Part shown: positions 33,918 through 42,434 of the stretch, piece after piece | Layout: each line of letters opens with the position of its first letter | How positions within the stretch are numbered: position 1 is the first letter of the stretch | NCBI RefSeq assembly: GCF_016786355.1 | Contig: NZ_JADWYX010000018.1 | Coordinates: forward strand, 26,936-90,935 | Length of the DNA stretch: 64,000 nucleotides | Source of the DNA: Frankia sp. AgB1.9 | GTDB taxonomy: Bacteria; Actinomycetota; Actinomycetes; Frankiales; Frankiaceae | Direction: 5' to 3' | Translations under genes and position numbers: made by a program | Notes under the pieces: model-generated | Told to the model about the DNA's origin: nothing | The model's database searches: none | What the model saw: only the letters and a program-made list of their open reading frames with translations

Positions 33918-34367
33918 CCGCGCATTCTGCCGCCCCCGCGCCGCGCCCTGACCTGCCCTCGGTCTTTCGGAACGGCCGACCGTGCGGCCAGCAAGCATGG
34001 TGCCCGAGGTGGGCGATGGTGCCGCACGGTGTGGACGCGAGTTGTTGGCGGCAGGGCCGTTACTGGAATGGTGTTCCCGGCTGCAGCGGGCGCGGCCATG
34101 GGCGCGTCCACGGTCAGGCGGACGGTCGGAGCGGGCGGCAGGGGCTGCTCATCGAGCCGAGACAGTGCGCCCGGGCATGCGGGTACGCGGCCATCGGTCG
34201 CCACCGGCCGCCAACGCGGCTATCGTCAGACATGTGACGAGGGTCTCCTCCCTGGAACCATCGTCGACGCCTGCTAGAACAGGGTTCTGCTTCTGGTAGC
34301 CGTCGCCGTGCCGGTCGCGCCACCGCGGGCCGCCGGAGCCTGGCCACCGGAGTGAGGGAGGGCCGTC
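33918..34367. other. 450-bp divergent intergenic region
   Basis: No gene is supported; open frames here lack ribosome sites and family similarity. It must hold promoters for the GNAT and acyl-CoA ligase genes. A short palindrome near its right end is listed separately. Confidence 0.5.
34276..34288. promoter_or_regulatory. Palindrome upstream of acyl-CoA ligase
   Basis: AGAAC-AGG-GTTCT, perfect five-base arms around three bases, lies 80 bases before the ligase start. Its AAC...GTT form recalls TetR-type fatty-acid or sterol regulator sites, although the KstR spacing is two bases rather than three. Confidence 0.35.
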
Positions 34368-35939
34368 ATGTATCCCGGCCAGTTCGCCGTGACCCATCCG
34401 GAGAAGACGGCGGTTCTCATGGGCGGCCCGGACTGGCCGGCGGCCACCGATGCCGTGGTGACGCGCCTGAGCTATGCCGAGCTCAACGCGAGTTCGGTCC
34501 GGCTGGCCCGGCTGCTGGCCGAGAACGGGCTGAGGCCGGGCGACACGCTGGCGATTCTCGCCGAGAATCATCCGCGCTATTTCGAGGTCTTCTGGGCCGC
34601 GATTCGATCCGGCCTTTACCTCACGGCGGTCAACTGGCATCTCGCGCCAAGCGAGGTCGCATACCAGGTGGCGGATTCTGGCGCCCGCGCGCTGGTCGCC
34701 ACCCGCCGGTTCAGCGAGCTGGCCGCTCAGGCCGCCGTGAAGGTGCCCGACTGCCGGGTCCGGCTGATGATGGACGGCGTCGTGGACGGGTTCGAGCCGT
34801 ACGAGGACGCCGTCGCCGTGGTCTCCGCCGAGCCGCTGGCCACCGAGCCGGTTGGCGAGGTGATGCTCTACTCGTCCGGCACGACCGGCCGTCCGAAGGG
34901 CATCCAGCGGCCGCTGTCCGGCCTGCAGGTGACCGACCCGGAACGCACCCGGCTCTCGCTGTTCGGCCAGCTCCTGCTCCGCTGGACCGAGGATCTGGTC
35001 TACCTCTGCCCGGCGCCGCTCTACCATGCGGCCGGGCTGCAGTGGTCCGGAGCGGTCCATGAGATCGGCGGGACGCTGGTCATCCTGGACAAGTTCGACC
35101 CCGAGCGGCTGCTCGCCGTCATCGAACGGGAGCGGGTCACCCACGTCCAGCTCGTGCCGACCATGATGGTTCGCCTGCTCAAACTGCCCGACGAGGTTCG
35201 ACGTTGTTATGACCTGTCCAGCCTGGTCAGCGTGCTGCACGCCGCCGCCCCCTGCGCGCCGGACGTCAAGCGGGCGATGATCGACTGGCTTGGCCCGATC
35301 ATCGACGAGTACTACGCGGCCACCGAGGGCAGCGGGCTGACGTTCATCAGCTCGCCGGACTGGCTCGCGCACCCCGGCTCCGTCGGCCCGGCGCTGGCGA
35401 GCGTCCCGCACATCTGCGACGAGGCCGGCGGTGAACTTCCCCCGGGCGTGCCCGGTCTGCTCTTCTTCGAGCAGGAGAAGGCCCCGTTCGAGTACCACGG
35501 CGACCCAGAGAAGACGAAGGCCAGCCGCCACCCCGAACACCCGAACTGGACGACGACCGGCGACGTCGGCTACCTGGACGAGGCCGGCTTCCTCTACCTG
35601 ACCGACCGGAAGAGCTTCATGATCATATCCGGCGGCGTCAACATCTACCCGGCCGAGGTCGAGGCCGCGCTGATCATGCACCCGAAGGTCGCCGACGTCG
35701 CCGTCTTCGGGCTGCCCGACCCGGAGATGGGGGAGTACGTCCACGCGGTCGTCGCCCCCGCCGCCGGGATCGAGCCGGACGACGAGCTCGCCGAGGAACT
35801 GCGCGCGTACGCCCGTGCGTCAGTCGCCCACTACAAGGTCCCGCGCACCTTCGCGTTCCGCCCCGAGCTCCCGCGCATGCCCACCGGAAAGCTCAACAAG
35901 CTAAAGCTCCGCGAGGAGTACCTGACGTCCGCCCGCTGA
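34368..35939 (+). CDS. Acyl-CoA ligase (FadD-like)
   Basis: AMP-forming fatty-acid or aromatic-acid CoA ligase, 523 residues. SSGTTGRPKG (about 169-178), YYAATEGSG acceptor motif, TTGDVGYLDE (near 396-405), DRKSFMIISGGVNIYPAEVE hinge and MPTGKLNK with the catalytic Lys are all present. The ATG has GAGGGAGGG upstream. This is the first gene of the catabolic island and would activate its substrate as CoA thioester. It stands alone on its side of the VapBC module and has a palindrome in its promoter region. Confidence 0.93.
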   Translation: MYPGQFAVTHPEKTAVLMGGPDWPAATDAVVTRLSYAELNASSVRLARLLAENGLRPGDTLAILAENHPRYFEVFWAAIRSGLYLTAVNWHLAPSEVAYQVADSGARALVATRRFSELAAQAAVKVPDCRVRLMMDGVVDGFEPYEDAVAVVSAEPLATEPVGEVMLYSSGTTGRPKGIQRPLSGLQVTDPERTRLSLFGQLLLRWTEDLVYLCPAPLYHAAGLQWSGAVHEIGGTLVILDKFDPERLLAVIERERVTHVQLVPTMMVRLLKLPDEVRRCYDLSSLVSVLHAAAPCAPDVKRAMIDWLGPIIDEYYAATEGSGLTFISSPDWLAHPGSVGPALASVPHICDEAGGELPPGVPGLLFFEQEKAPFEYHGDPEKTKASRHPEHPNWTTTGDVGYLDEAGFLYLTDRKSFMIISGGVNIYPAEVEAALIMHPKVADVAVFGLPDPEMGEYVHAVVAPAAGIEPDDELAEELRAYARASVAHYKVPRTFAFRPELPRMPTGKLNKLKLREEYLTSAR

Positions 35940-36010
35940 CCTGCCCTCGATGTCCGCCGCTCAGGCCTGCGCGCGCCTCCCACTGGTCTGGCCTAGTGCG
36001 GCATCTGAAA

Positions 36011-36089
36011 GATCGCTGTTTTGGCCCCCTCCCGTGGCTGCAACTGCAGCCGGTTTTGTGACCACGTGAGGGCCAAGACAGCGATCAAG
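36011..36089. repeat. Long inverted-repeat element, copy C
   Basis: GATCGCTGTTTTGGCCC at 36011-36027 pairs with the complement in GGGCCAAGACAGCGATC ending at 36086, with small indels further in. A perfect inner hairpin GGCTGCA-AC-TGCAGCC lies at 36036-36051. It sits between the ligase stop and the vapC stop and is the third member of the family. Confidence 0.85.
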
Positions 36090-36118
36090 CCTGCGGGCGA
36101 ACCTCGCCGGGCCCGGCA

Positions 36119-36538
36119 CTAGACCTTCCTGACGGCGATGTGCGGAGGCAGAAGTCGTTCGAGATCGTCCGTGTCCGAGGTGAAGACGGTGACCTGACCG
36201 ACCTGACGCCGAGCCACGACGGCGACCACGGCGTCGACGGCGTATCTGTGGCCGTGAAGTCCTGCGGCGGCCAGAAGGCGCCTGGCTTCGCGAGCCTGAT
36301 CCTTATCGAGAGCCGGCACCTCGACGCGGGACAGGGCCCAGTCCCAGCGCTGCTCAACCGAGTGGGTATCGAACGCCTCAATGAGGGTCATCGGAGAGGC
36401 GACCACCTCGACGTCGTTGTCGCGCGCGAAATCCAGGCGCATCGCCATGGATCGGTCTCCGCGTACGGCCAGCGAGAGCGCTTCCGAGTCGAGCACGATC
36501 ACTTCTCGCGGCAGGGCGCGCATGCCTGACCTGCTCAC
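36119..36538 (-). CDS. vapC: PIN-domain toxin (VapC-like)
   Basis: Predicted ribonuclease toxin of 139 residues. PIN acidic residues are Asp 17 (VLDSEAL), Glu 54 (MTLIEAFD), Asp 102 (YAVDAVVA) and Asp 122/124 (TSDTDDLERL). The GTG start overlaps the antitoxin stop as GTGA, the usual antitoxin-toxin layout. VapC toxins cleave tRNA or rRNA when freed from VapB. It lies directly downstream of the ribbon-helix-helix gene and is followed by an inverted-repeat element. Confidence 0.9.
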   Translation of the reverse strand: MSRSGMRALPREVIVLDSEALSLAVRGDRSMAMRLDFARDNDVEVVASPMTLIEAFDTHSVEQRWDWALSRVEVPALDKDQAREARRLLAAAGLHGHRYAVDAVVAVVARRQVGQVTVFTSDTDDLERLLPPHIAVRKV

Positions 36539-36816
36539 GGCGCCGACCTGGGCCTGTCGCCCGTACCTTCGGCGCGGCGGCGTGCGTGCTCCGCGCGGAG
36601 TTCGTCCATCTCGAGGCGGGCGGCGGCGCGTTCCTCATCAGTGATGGGGCCGTACTCGCCCTCCAACCAGTCCACGAGTTCGCCCAGCCGGTCACGCGCG
36701 AGCTGGCGGCGCAGGACTTCGGTGATGTACGCGGAGAGGTTCTCCTCGCCAGCCTGGGCGCGGACCTCCTCCAGCAGGTCATCGGGAACGCTGATCATGA
36801 TCGTCTGGGCTCCCAT
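36535..36816 (-). CDS. vapB: Ribbon-helix-helix antitoxin (VapB-like)
   Basis: Antitoxin of 93 residues. The N-terminal ribbon-helix-helix (about 6-40: IMISVPDDLLEEVRAQ, then LSAYITEVLRRQLARD) binds DNA and should autoregulate the operon. The acidic/basic C-terminal half (EYGPITDEERAAARLEMDEL) would wrap VapC. The start gives a normal RHH distance and has AGGG nine bases upstream; ATGs 87 and 93 bases further 5' near a GGGAG could yield an N-terminal extension. TAGAC repeats lie about 135 bases upstream. Confidence 0.85.
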   Translation of the reverse strand: MGAQTIMISVPDDLLEEVRAQAGEENLSAYITEVLRRQLARDRLGELVDWLEGEYGPITDEERAAARLEMDELRAEHARRRAEGTGDRPRSAP

Positions 36817-37236
36817 GCTGGTGACCCTAACGGTGGCGCCTGACGACGATGGGTGGCGCTCTCGGTGGCGGGCCGGGCTCGGGACTGTCGGGGCCAGGGT
36901 CATGGTCATCTCCCGTGCTCGGTGGCTCGTCCGACCCAATATGTCGACTTAGACGCTGTCTGACCAGGCAGTGTCTAGGTAGACAGTAGGCGGTCGGGCG
37001 GAAAAGGTCAATTCGGACAGGCTGATGGGCGGTCGGCGATCCGTCGACCACACCGGCGGTCGGGGTCGCCGACAGTGGGCGGAGCCGAACTCCTTGCCGC
37101 GTCACGCCGCTTGTCGTTCCGGCCGAGTCGCTGGAACGAAATTCTAGAGACGACAGTGTGCTTGCGAACCCAAGCGGTGCGGCATGGACAGGACCAAGCC
37201 TTGCGGGAGAGAAACAAGGTTCCATATTGTGTTCCG
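36817..37236. other. Intergenic region between vapB and carboxylase
   Basis: No full gene is supported. Reading frames extend into it from vapB and from the carboxylase gene without conserved sequence. It holds the candidate vapBC operator and the carboxylase promoter; A+T is locally high near 37130-37235. Confidence 0.45.
36950..36986. promoter_or_regulatory. Candidate vapBC operator with TAGAC repeats
   Basis: TAGACGCTG at 36950-36958 and CAGTGTCTA at 36969-36977 form a near-perfect inverted repeat, and a further TAGACAG follows at 36980. Multiple spaced half-sites are typical for ribbon-helix-helix antitoxin binding. Confidence 0.45.
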
Positions 37237-38787
37237 GTGGCGGACCGGGCCCCGGATGGGGATGGCTTAGCTGGCGTGGACGACCTGGCGGGGTGGGGGC
37301 CGGCGCTCGCCGAGATCGGCCGGCGTAAGGAAGTAGCCGCTGGCATGGGCGGTGAGGCCCGGCTGGCGCGGCAGGCGGCGCGTGGGCGGCTGAACGCGCG
37401 CGAACGCCTCGCCGCCCTGTTCGACAAGGACACGTTCTACGAGATCGGCGCCCTCGTCGGCGGCACCGACACCCCGCCGGTCCCCGCCGACGCGTTCGTC
37501 GCCGGCGCGGGGACGATCGACGGAAGGCCCGCCCTCGCCGGAGCCGAGGACGTCACGGTGCTCGGTGGCTCGATCGGGACCGGCGCCTCGGACAAGCGGT
37601 ACCGCCTCTGCCAGCTGGCCCGCCAGGAGCAGGTGCCGCTGGTGATGATGCTCGAGGGCGCCGGCCACCGGGTCACCGAGCAGGCGACCGGCCGCCGGCC
37701 CGGCGACCTCGGCGGCCTGGTCGAGCTGTCCGGGCTGGTCCCGATGGTCTGCCTGGTGCTCGGTGCGTCCGCCGGCCATGGCGCGCTGACCGCGCCGCTG
37801 TGCGACTTCGTCGCGATGACCGAGACCGCGTCGATCTTCTCCGCCGGTCCGTCGCTGGTCCGCTCGGCCACCGGCGAGGAGATCACCAAGGAGGCGCTCG
37901 GCGGCCCGGCGGTCGCCGCCGCGACCTCCGGGGTCGTGCACAACGTCGTCGCCGACGATGTCGAGGCGATCGCGCTCGCTCGCCGGTACCTCTCCTACTT
38001 CCCGGCGAACGCGGGTGAGCCGGCGCCGCGTCGCCTCGACGGCACCGACACCGGGCCCCGACGCGTCGACGAGCTGCTCACGCTGATCCCGCCCGACCCA
38101 CGCCGGCCGTACCCGATCCGCCCGGTGCTCGACGCCATCGTCGACGACGGCGAGCTGCTCGAGATCCAGCCGGACTTCGGCCAGTCGCTCGTCGCCGTCC
38201 TCGCCCGGTTGGGCGGGCGGCCCGTCGCGATCGTCGCCAACGACCCGAGTGTGCTCGCCGGCGCGATCAACAGCGACGCCGCAGACAAGGCCGCCCATTT
38301 CCTGCAGGTCGTCGGCGCGTTCGGGCTGCCGTGCGTGTTCCTGGCCGACAACCCGGGCGTGCTCGCCGGCAGCGCCGCCGAGCGGGCGGGAATCCTGCGC
38401 CACGCGGCCCGGATGTACGCCGTGCAGCACCGGCTGGCCGTTCCCAAGGTGCACGTGACGCTGCGCAAGGCGTTCGGGTTCGGCTCGTCGGTGATGGCGA
38501 TGAACCCGTTCGACGGGCAGACGCTGACGCTCGCCTTCCCGTCGATCACCCTGGGCGCGCTGCCCGCTGGCTCGACCGCGAGCAAGATCGAGGACGGTGC
38601 GGAACGGGCTCGGGTGGCGGCCCAGCAGGCGAAGGCGTCCGTCACCGGCGGCGCCCGGCTCGCCTACGACGACGTGATCGACCCGCGCGACCTGCGAAAC
38701 GCCCTGCTCGCCGGCCTGATGCTCGGCGCGGGCCGGGCGGACCGCGCGGCAAGCCGTGCACCGCAGCCTGGAGGGATTCTGCCGTGA
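37237..38787 (+). CDS. Acyl-CoA carboxylase carboxyltransferase subunit
   Basis: Biotin-dependent carboxyltransferase of the PccB/AccD family, 516 residues. Two crotonase-like halves are visible: the first with GSIGTGASDKRYRLC, MMLEGAGHRVTEQATGRRPG and GPSLVRSATGEEITKEALGG; the second with FGQSLVAVLARLGGRPV, GLPCVFLADNPGVLAGSAAE and HVTLRKAFGFGSSVMAMNPFD. It would transfer CO2 from biotin to an acyl-CoA. No biotin carboxylase/carrier subunit is near, so a shared alpha subunit elsewhere is needed. The GTG start gives the standard length but has a poor ribosome site. The next gene overlaps by GTGA. Confidence 0.9.
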   Translation: MADRAPDGDGLAGVDDLAGWGPALAEIGRRKEVAAGMGGEARLARQAARGRLNARERLAALFDKDTFYEIGALVGGTDTPPVPADAFVAGAGTIDGRPALAGAEDVTVLGGSIGTGASDKRYRLCQLARQEQVPLVMMLEGAGHRVTEQATGRRPGDLGGLVELSGLVPMVCLVLGASAGHGALTAPLCDFVAMTETASIFSAGPSLVRSATGEEITKEALGGPAVAAATSGVVHNVVADDVEAIALARRYLSYFPANAGEPAPRRLDGTDTGPRRVDELLTLIPPDPRRPYPIRPVLDAIVDDGELLEIQPDFGQSLVAVLARLGGRPVAIVANDPSVLAGAINSDAADKAAHFLQVVGAFGLPCVFLADNPGVLAGSAAERAGILRHAARMYAVQHRLAVPKVHVTLRKAFGFGSSVMAMNPFDGQTLTLAFPSITLGALPAGSTASKIEDGAERARVAAQQAKASVTGGARLAYDDVIDPRDLRNALLAGLMLGAGRADRAASRAPQPGGILP

Positions 38788-39812
38788 CCAAGCTGGGACT
38801 ACGCCTGCGCCTTTACCGGGCGGCGAAGCTGACCGTGCCCGTCGACCAGGTCAGGCACGCCGAAAGCCTGGGCTACGACTCGGTCTGGACCGCCGAGGCG
38901 TACGGCAGCGACGCACTCACTCCGCTCGCCTACCTCGCGGCGCACACCGAGCGGATCAGGCTCGGCACCGCCGTCGTCCAGCTCGCCGCCCGGCCGCCCG
39001 CCACGCTGGCCATGCAGGCCATGACGATCGACGCGATGGCCGGCGGGAACCGGCTGATCCTCGGGATCGGCCTGTCCGGACCGCAGATCGTCGAGGGTTG
39101 GTACGGCCAGCCCTGGGGCCGGCCGAACGCCCGGCTGCGCGACTACCTCCAGATCGTGCGCAAGGTGCTCGCCCGTGAGGAGCCGGTCTCGCACGACGGC
39201 TCCGAGATCCGCCTGCCCTACGCCGGCCTCGGCGCGCTCGGCCAGGGCAAGCCGCTGAAGTCGATCATGCATCCGGTCGCTCCCGTCCCGCTGTGGCTGG
39301 GCGCGGGCGGCCCGCGCAACGTCGCCCTGACCGCCGAGCTGTGCGACGGGTGGCTTCCGATGGGCCTCGGCCCGGAAGGCGTGCCGTCCGCGATCCGGGA
39401 CCGGGTGGCGGCCGGTGGGTTCGACGTCTTCACGGGGGTGTCGGTCTCGGTTACCGACGACGTGCGGGGCGCGCTCGACGCGATGCGCCCGCTCACCGCG
39501 ATGTACGTGGGTGGGATGGGCAGCGAGACGCACAACTACCACCACGACGCGATGGCCCGGCGCGGCTTCCCGACGCAGGCCGGGCGGATCGTCGAGCTGT
39601 GGCGGGCCGGCCACAAGGCGGAGGCGATCGCCGCCGTTCCGGACGACTACCTGGAGCAGACGGCGCTGCTCGGCTCCGCGGCCCGCATCCGCGCCCGCTG
39701 GAACGCCGGCTACGTCCCGCCCGGCGTCACCGGCGTGATCGTTGACGCGCCCCAGCCGGAGGCCCTGGAACTGATGGCCGACCTCGCCGGCACCCGGGCG
39801 ATGGCCCCGTGA
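38784..39812 (+). CDS. LLM-class F420-dependent oxidoreductase
   Basis: Luciferase-like TIM-barrel oxidoreductase of 342 residues, probably using F420. Features include AESLGYDSVWTAEAYGSDALTPLAYLAAHT, IRLGTAVVQLAARPPATLAMQA and LGIGLSGPQIVEGWYG, followed by PVPLWLGAGGPRNVALTAELCDGWLP. The GTG start lies in a GTGA overlap with the carboxyltransferase stop and has GGAGGG nine bases upstream. It overlaps the next hydratase gene by GTGA. It probably catalyses hydride transfer on a CoA-linked or ring substrate. Confidence 0.9.
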   Translation: MTKLGLRLRLYRAAKLTVPVDQVRHAESLGYDSVWTAEAYGSDALTPLAYLAAHTERIRLGTAVVQLAARPPATLAMQAMTIDAMAGGNRLILGIGLSGPQIVEGWYGQPWGRPNARLRDYLQIVRKVLAREEPVSHDGSEIRLPYAGLGALGQGKPLKSIMHPVAPVPLWLGAGGPRNVALTAELCDGWLPMGLGPEGVPSAIRDRVAAGGFDVFTGVSVSVTDDVRGALDAMRPLTAMYVGGMGSETHNYHHDAMARRGFPTQAGRIVELWRAGHKAEAIAAVPDDYLEQTALLGSAARIRARWNAGYVPPGVTGVIVDAPQPEALELMADLAGTRAMAP

Positions 39813-40624
39813 GCGCGTACCAGTTCCTTGCGGTGGACGTTCCCGCCGAGGGGGTCCGGCGGATCACGCTGAACCGGCCGGAGAAGCGCAACGCGATCTC
39901 GACCCCGCTGCGCACCGAGCTGCTCGACGCGCTGCGGTCCCACGACAACGACCCGGACGTCCGGGTGAGCGTGATCCGCGGCGCCGGGGCCTGCTTCTCC
40001 GCCGGCTACGACCTGGGGTCACCGCTGATGGCCGACCCACCGTTCTACTCGGCGCCCGGCGACGGCCAGTGGGCCCGGCAGGCCGGCGACACCTGGTTCA
40101 GCCTCTGGGACCTGGCCAAGCCGGTGATCGCGCAGATCCACGGCTACGCCATCGCCGGAGCGACCGAGCTGGCGTCCGCCTGCGATCTCGTCTACATAGC
40201 CGAGGACGCGCTGGTCAGCTACCCCGTCGTCCGGGTGGCCAGCCCGCCGGACTGGCAGTACCACACGGTTCTGCTCGGCCTGCGGCACGCGATGGAGCTG
40301 ATGCTGACCGGCGACGCCATCGACGGCGTCGAAGCCGCCCGGATCGGCTTCGCCAACCGGGCCTACCCGGCGGACCGGCTGGAGGCCGAGGTGCTGGCGG
40401 TCGCGGTTCGCATCGCCGGGGTGCCCAGCGAGCTGACCCAGATCAACAAGCGTTCGGTCCATCGCGCCTTCGACATCTGGGGCGCCCGCGCCGCCATCCG
40501 CGCCGGGACCGAGCTGCAGGCTCTCGCCGCGCACACCGAGGCGGCCGCCCGGTTCCGCGCGAACGCACTGGCCGCCGTCAAGGCCGCCTCGGCGAAGCCG
40601 GCCACCGGCGGTCAGGAGGTCTGA
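39809..40624 (+). CDS. Enoyl-CoA hydratase family protein
   Basis: Crotonase-fold protein, 271 residues. Oxyanion-hole blocks are CFSAGYDLGSPL and GYAIAGATELASACDLVY. At the first hydratase Glu position the sequence is VVRVASPPDW, without Glu, while a Glu remains in AMELMLTGD. It may be a hydratase variant or another crotonase activity. The GTG start overlaps the LLM gene. It closes the carboxylase-LLM-hydratase operon, and its 3' end overlaps the convergent MarR gene by 13 bases. Confidence 0.87.
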   Translation: MSAYQFLAVDVPAEGVRRITLNRPEKRNAISTPLRTELLDALRSHDNDPDVRVSVIRGAGACFSAGYDLGSPLMADPPFYSAPGDGQWARQAGDTWFSLWDLAKPVIAQIHGYAIAGATELASACDLVYIAEDALVSYPVVRVASPPDWQYHTVLLGLRHAMELMLTGDAIDGVEAARIGFANRAYPADRLEAEVLAVAVRIAGVPSELTQINKRSVHRAFDIWGARAAIRAGTELQALAAHTEAAARFRANALAAVKAASAKPATGGQEV

Positions 40625-41133
40625 GGCTGGGCGGATACCGGGCGGGGCCAGAGGCGGCCCTGCCTGCGCTCGATGGTGACGTTGTACTGGACGAGCAGAT
40701 GAGCGAGGGTCGCGACGTCGGCGGGGTCCCAGTCCGCCAGCACCCGACCGACACCGTTCACCGCCCAGTCGCGGTCGGCGTGCAGCCTGGCCAGGCCGGC
40801 TTCGGTGATCCGCAGCTTGCGGGCCAGGCCGCCGTCCGGGTCGGGGATCCGCCCCACCAGGCCGGCTCGCAGCATCGCGGCGGTCTGCCGGTTGATCGTC
40901 GAGGCGTCCAGTCCGAACGCCTCGGACAGCTGGCCGATGGACATCGGCCCCTCAGCCTCGATCCGCGACAACAGCAGGTAGGCGCTGCGTTCGAGCCGCT
41001 GGTTGGCCGCGGACCGGTTGGTGACCATGACGGTGTACCGGCTGATCAGTGTCAGCTCGCGCTCGATGGCGGCGATGTCGGCGCTGGCGCCCTCAGTGAC
41101 GCCGGGGTTTCCGCCGGCGGGCTCGCGCTCCAT
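40612..41133 (-). CDS. MarR-family regulator
   Basis: Winged-helix regulator of 173 residues. MarR features are LERSAYLLLSRIEAEGPMSIGQL, a recognition helix around DASTINRQTAAMLRAGL, and the wing RIPDPDGGLARKLRITEAG. The ATG has GGAGGGAG eight bases upstream, which fixes the start. Two perfect palindromes 50-85 bases upstream are probable operators for autoregulation. Its gene is flanked on both sides by acyl-CoA genes, so it likely represses the catabolic island in response to an acid or CoA ester. Confidence 0.92.
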   Translation of the reverse strand: MEREPAGGNPGVTEGASADIAAIERELTLISRYTVMVTNRSAANQRLERSAYLLLSRIEAEGPMSIGQLSEAFGLDASTINRQTAAMLRAGLVGRIPDPDGGLARKLRITEAGLARLHADRDWAVNGVGRVLADWDPADVATLAHLLVQYNVTIERRQGRLWPRPVSAQPQTS

Positions 41134-41183
41134 GCGACACTCCCTCCTGAACACACCGTGAACGCGATTTAGCGTACCCGACA

Positions 41184-41216
41184 TGTGTGCTATGCACACA
41201 GTATGCACAGTGCATA
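41184..41216. promoter_or_regulatory. Two adjacent perfect palindromes, MarR operators
   Basis: TGTGTGC-TAT-GCACACA (41184-41200) and TATGCAC-A-GTGCATA (41202-41216) are both perfect and share the TGCAC half-site. They sit just upstream of the MarR gene where a promoter would be. Confidence 0.8.
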
Positions 41217-41273
41217 TCGGATTGGGGTGTGAGCAGGCCCGAAGGTGTGAGCAGCGCGAGAGCGGCTCTCAGG

Positions 41274-42434
41274 TCAGGTGCCGTCGCCGAGGATGACGGC
41301 GCTGCGGCCGGCCGCGACGAGGGTTCTGTGGACGTCCTTCTTCACCTGGTTGACCGCCGTGCCGCGAAGCTGGCGGACCGCCTCCAGGATGTTGTTCACC
41401 CCGTGGATGTAGGCCTCTCCCAGCAGCCCGCCATGCGTGTTCACCGGGATCGTGCCGTCGAGGTCGATGTGCCCGTCGGCGATGAAGTCCCTGGCCTCGC
41501 CCGGCGCGCAGAAGCCGTAGGCCTCCAGCATGTAGAACACGACCGGGCTGAAGTTCTCGTACAGCATCGCGACGTCGAGGTCGCCCGGGGTCAGGCCGGT
41601 CGACTCGTAGAGCAGCCGGCCGCTCGCCTCCGCCTCGGGAAAGGCTGCGATGTTCGGGTGGTAGTAGTTGAACAACACGTCGCCGTCCCGGACGTTGCCC
41701 TGCGCGGCCGCCTCGACGGTGACCAGCGGCTGGCGGAGGCCACGCGCGCGTTCCTCGGTGGTGACGACGAGTGCCACCCCGCCGTCGCTTTCCTGGCAGC
41801 AGTCGAGCAGCCGCAGGATTGGCTCAACGATCCAGCGTGAACGCTGATGGTCCTCGATCGTGATCGGCCTGCCGTAGAACCAGGCGTTCGGATTCGTCGC
41901 CGCGTTGCGCCGGGCGACGACCGAGTACAGCCCGAAGTCGGCGTTCGTCAGCCCGTAGACGTGCATGTACCGCTGGAACCACAACGAGTACATCTTCGTC
42001 GGCGCGTCCAGGCCATAGGGCAGGTAGAAGTTGAACCCAGCCGACCGGGCCTGCTGCGCCGGCTGGCCGAACCGGTGCCCGGAGCGCTCGTTGAACGCCC
42101 GGTAGACCACCACCGCGTTCGCCATGCCGGACTGGACGGCCGCCGCGGCGTGCTGGACGGTCGCGGACGCGCCGCCGCCGCCGAACGGCGTCCGGGACGC
42201 CCACCGGATCTCGTCGAACCCCACGGTCCTGGCCAGCGCCAGCTCGTCGTTGGTGTCCTGGGTGAAGGTGACCGTGCCGTCGATGTCCTTGGGGGACAGG
42301 CCAGCGTCGGCGATGGCCGCGCGGACCGCCTCGGCGGCCAGCCGCAGCTCACTGCGGCCGGAGTCCTTGGAGAACTCGGTCTGCCCGATCCCGGCGATGG
42401 CCGCCCGCCGCGGCCACGAGCCAGTCGCCATCAC
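41274..42434 (-). CDS. SCP-x/Ltp2-like thiolase-fold protein
   Basis: Thiolase-superfamily protein of 386 residues, similar to lipid-transfer-type thiolases. Typical blocks are AAIAGIGQTEFSKDSGRSELRLA, SGMANAVVVYRAFNERSG and NTHGGLLGEAYIHGVNNILEAVRQLRG. The nucleophile region reads TPFGGGGASATVQ, with no Cys, so ordinary thiolysis is unlikely. Ltp2-type members without this Cys act with a DUF35 partner as retro-aldolases on steroid side chains; a YENFSP Tyr is present here. The DUF35 gene lies immediately upstream and overlaps it. GTG is used as start; ATG three bases later is equally possible. Confidence 0.88.
   Translation of the reverse strand: MMATGSWPRRAAIAGIGQTEFSKDSGRSELRLAAEAVRAAIADAGLSPKDIDGTVTFTQDTNDELALARTVGFDEIRWASRTPFGGGGASATVQHAAAAVQSGMANAVVVYRAFNERSGHRFGQPAQQARSAGFNFYLPYGLDAPTKMYSLWFQRYMHVYGLTNADFGLYSVVARRNAATNPNAWFYGRPITIEDHQRSRWIVEPILRLLDCCQESDGGVALVVTTEERARGLRQPLVTVEAAAQGNVRDGDVLFNYYHPNIAAFPEAEASGRLLYESTGLTPGDLDVAMLYENFSPVVFYMLEAYGFCAPGEARDFIADGHIDLDGTIPVNTHGGLLGEAYIHGVNNILEAVRQLRGTAVNQVKKDVHRTLVAAGRSAVILGDGT

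Noticed and set aside
36011..36089. Inverted repeat C as a simple terminator of the acyl-CoA ligase gene
   Set aside because: The arms match elements in two unrelated intergenic places, so it is better treated as a repeat family member, though it may also stop transcription.
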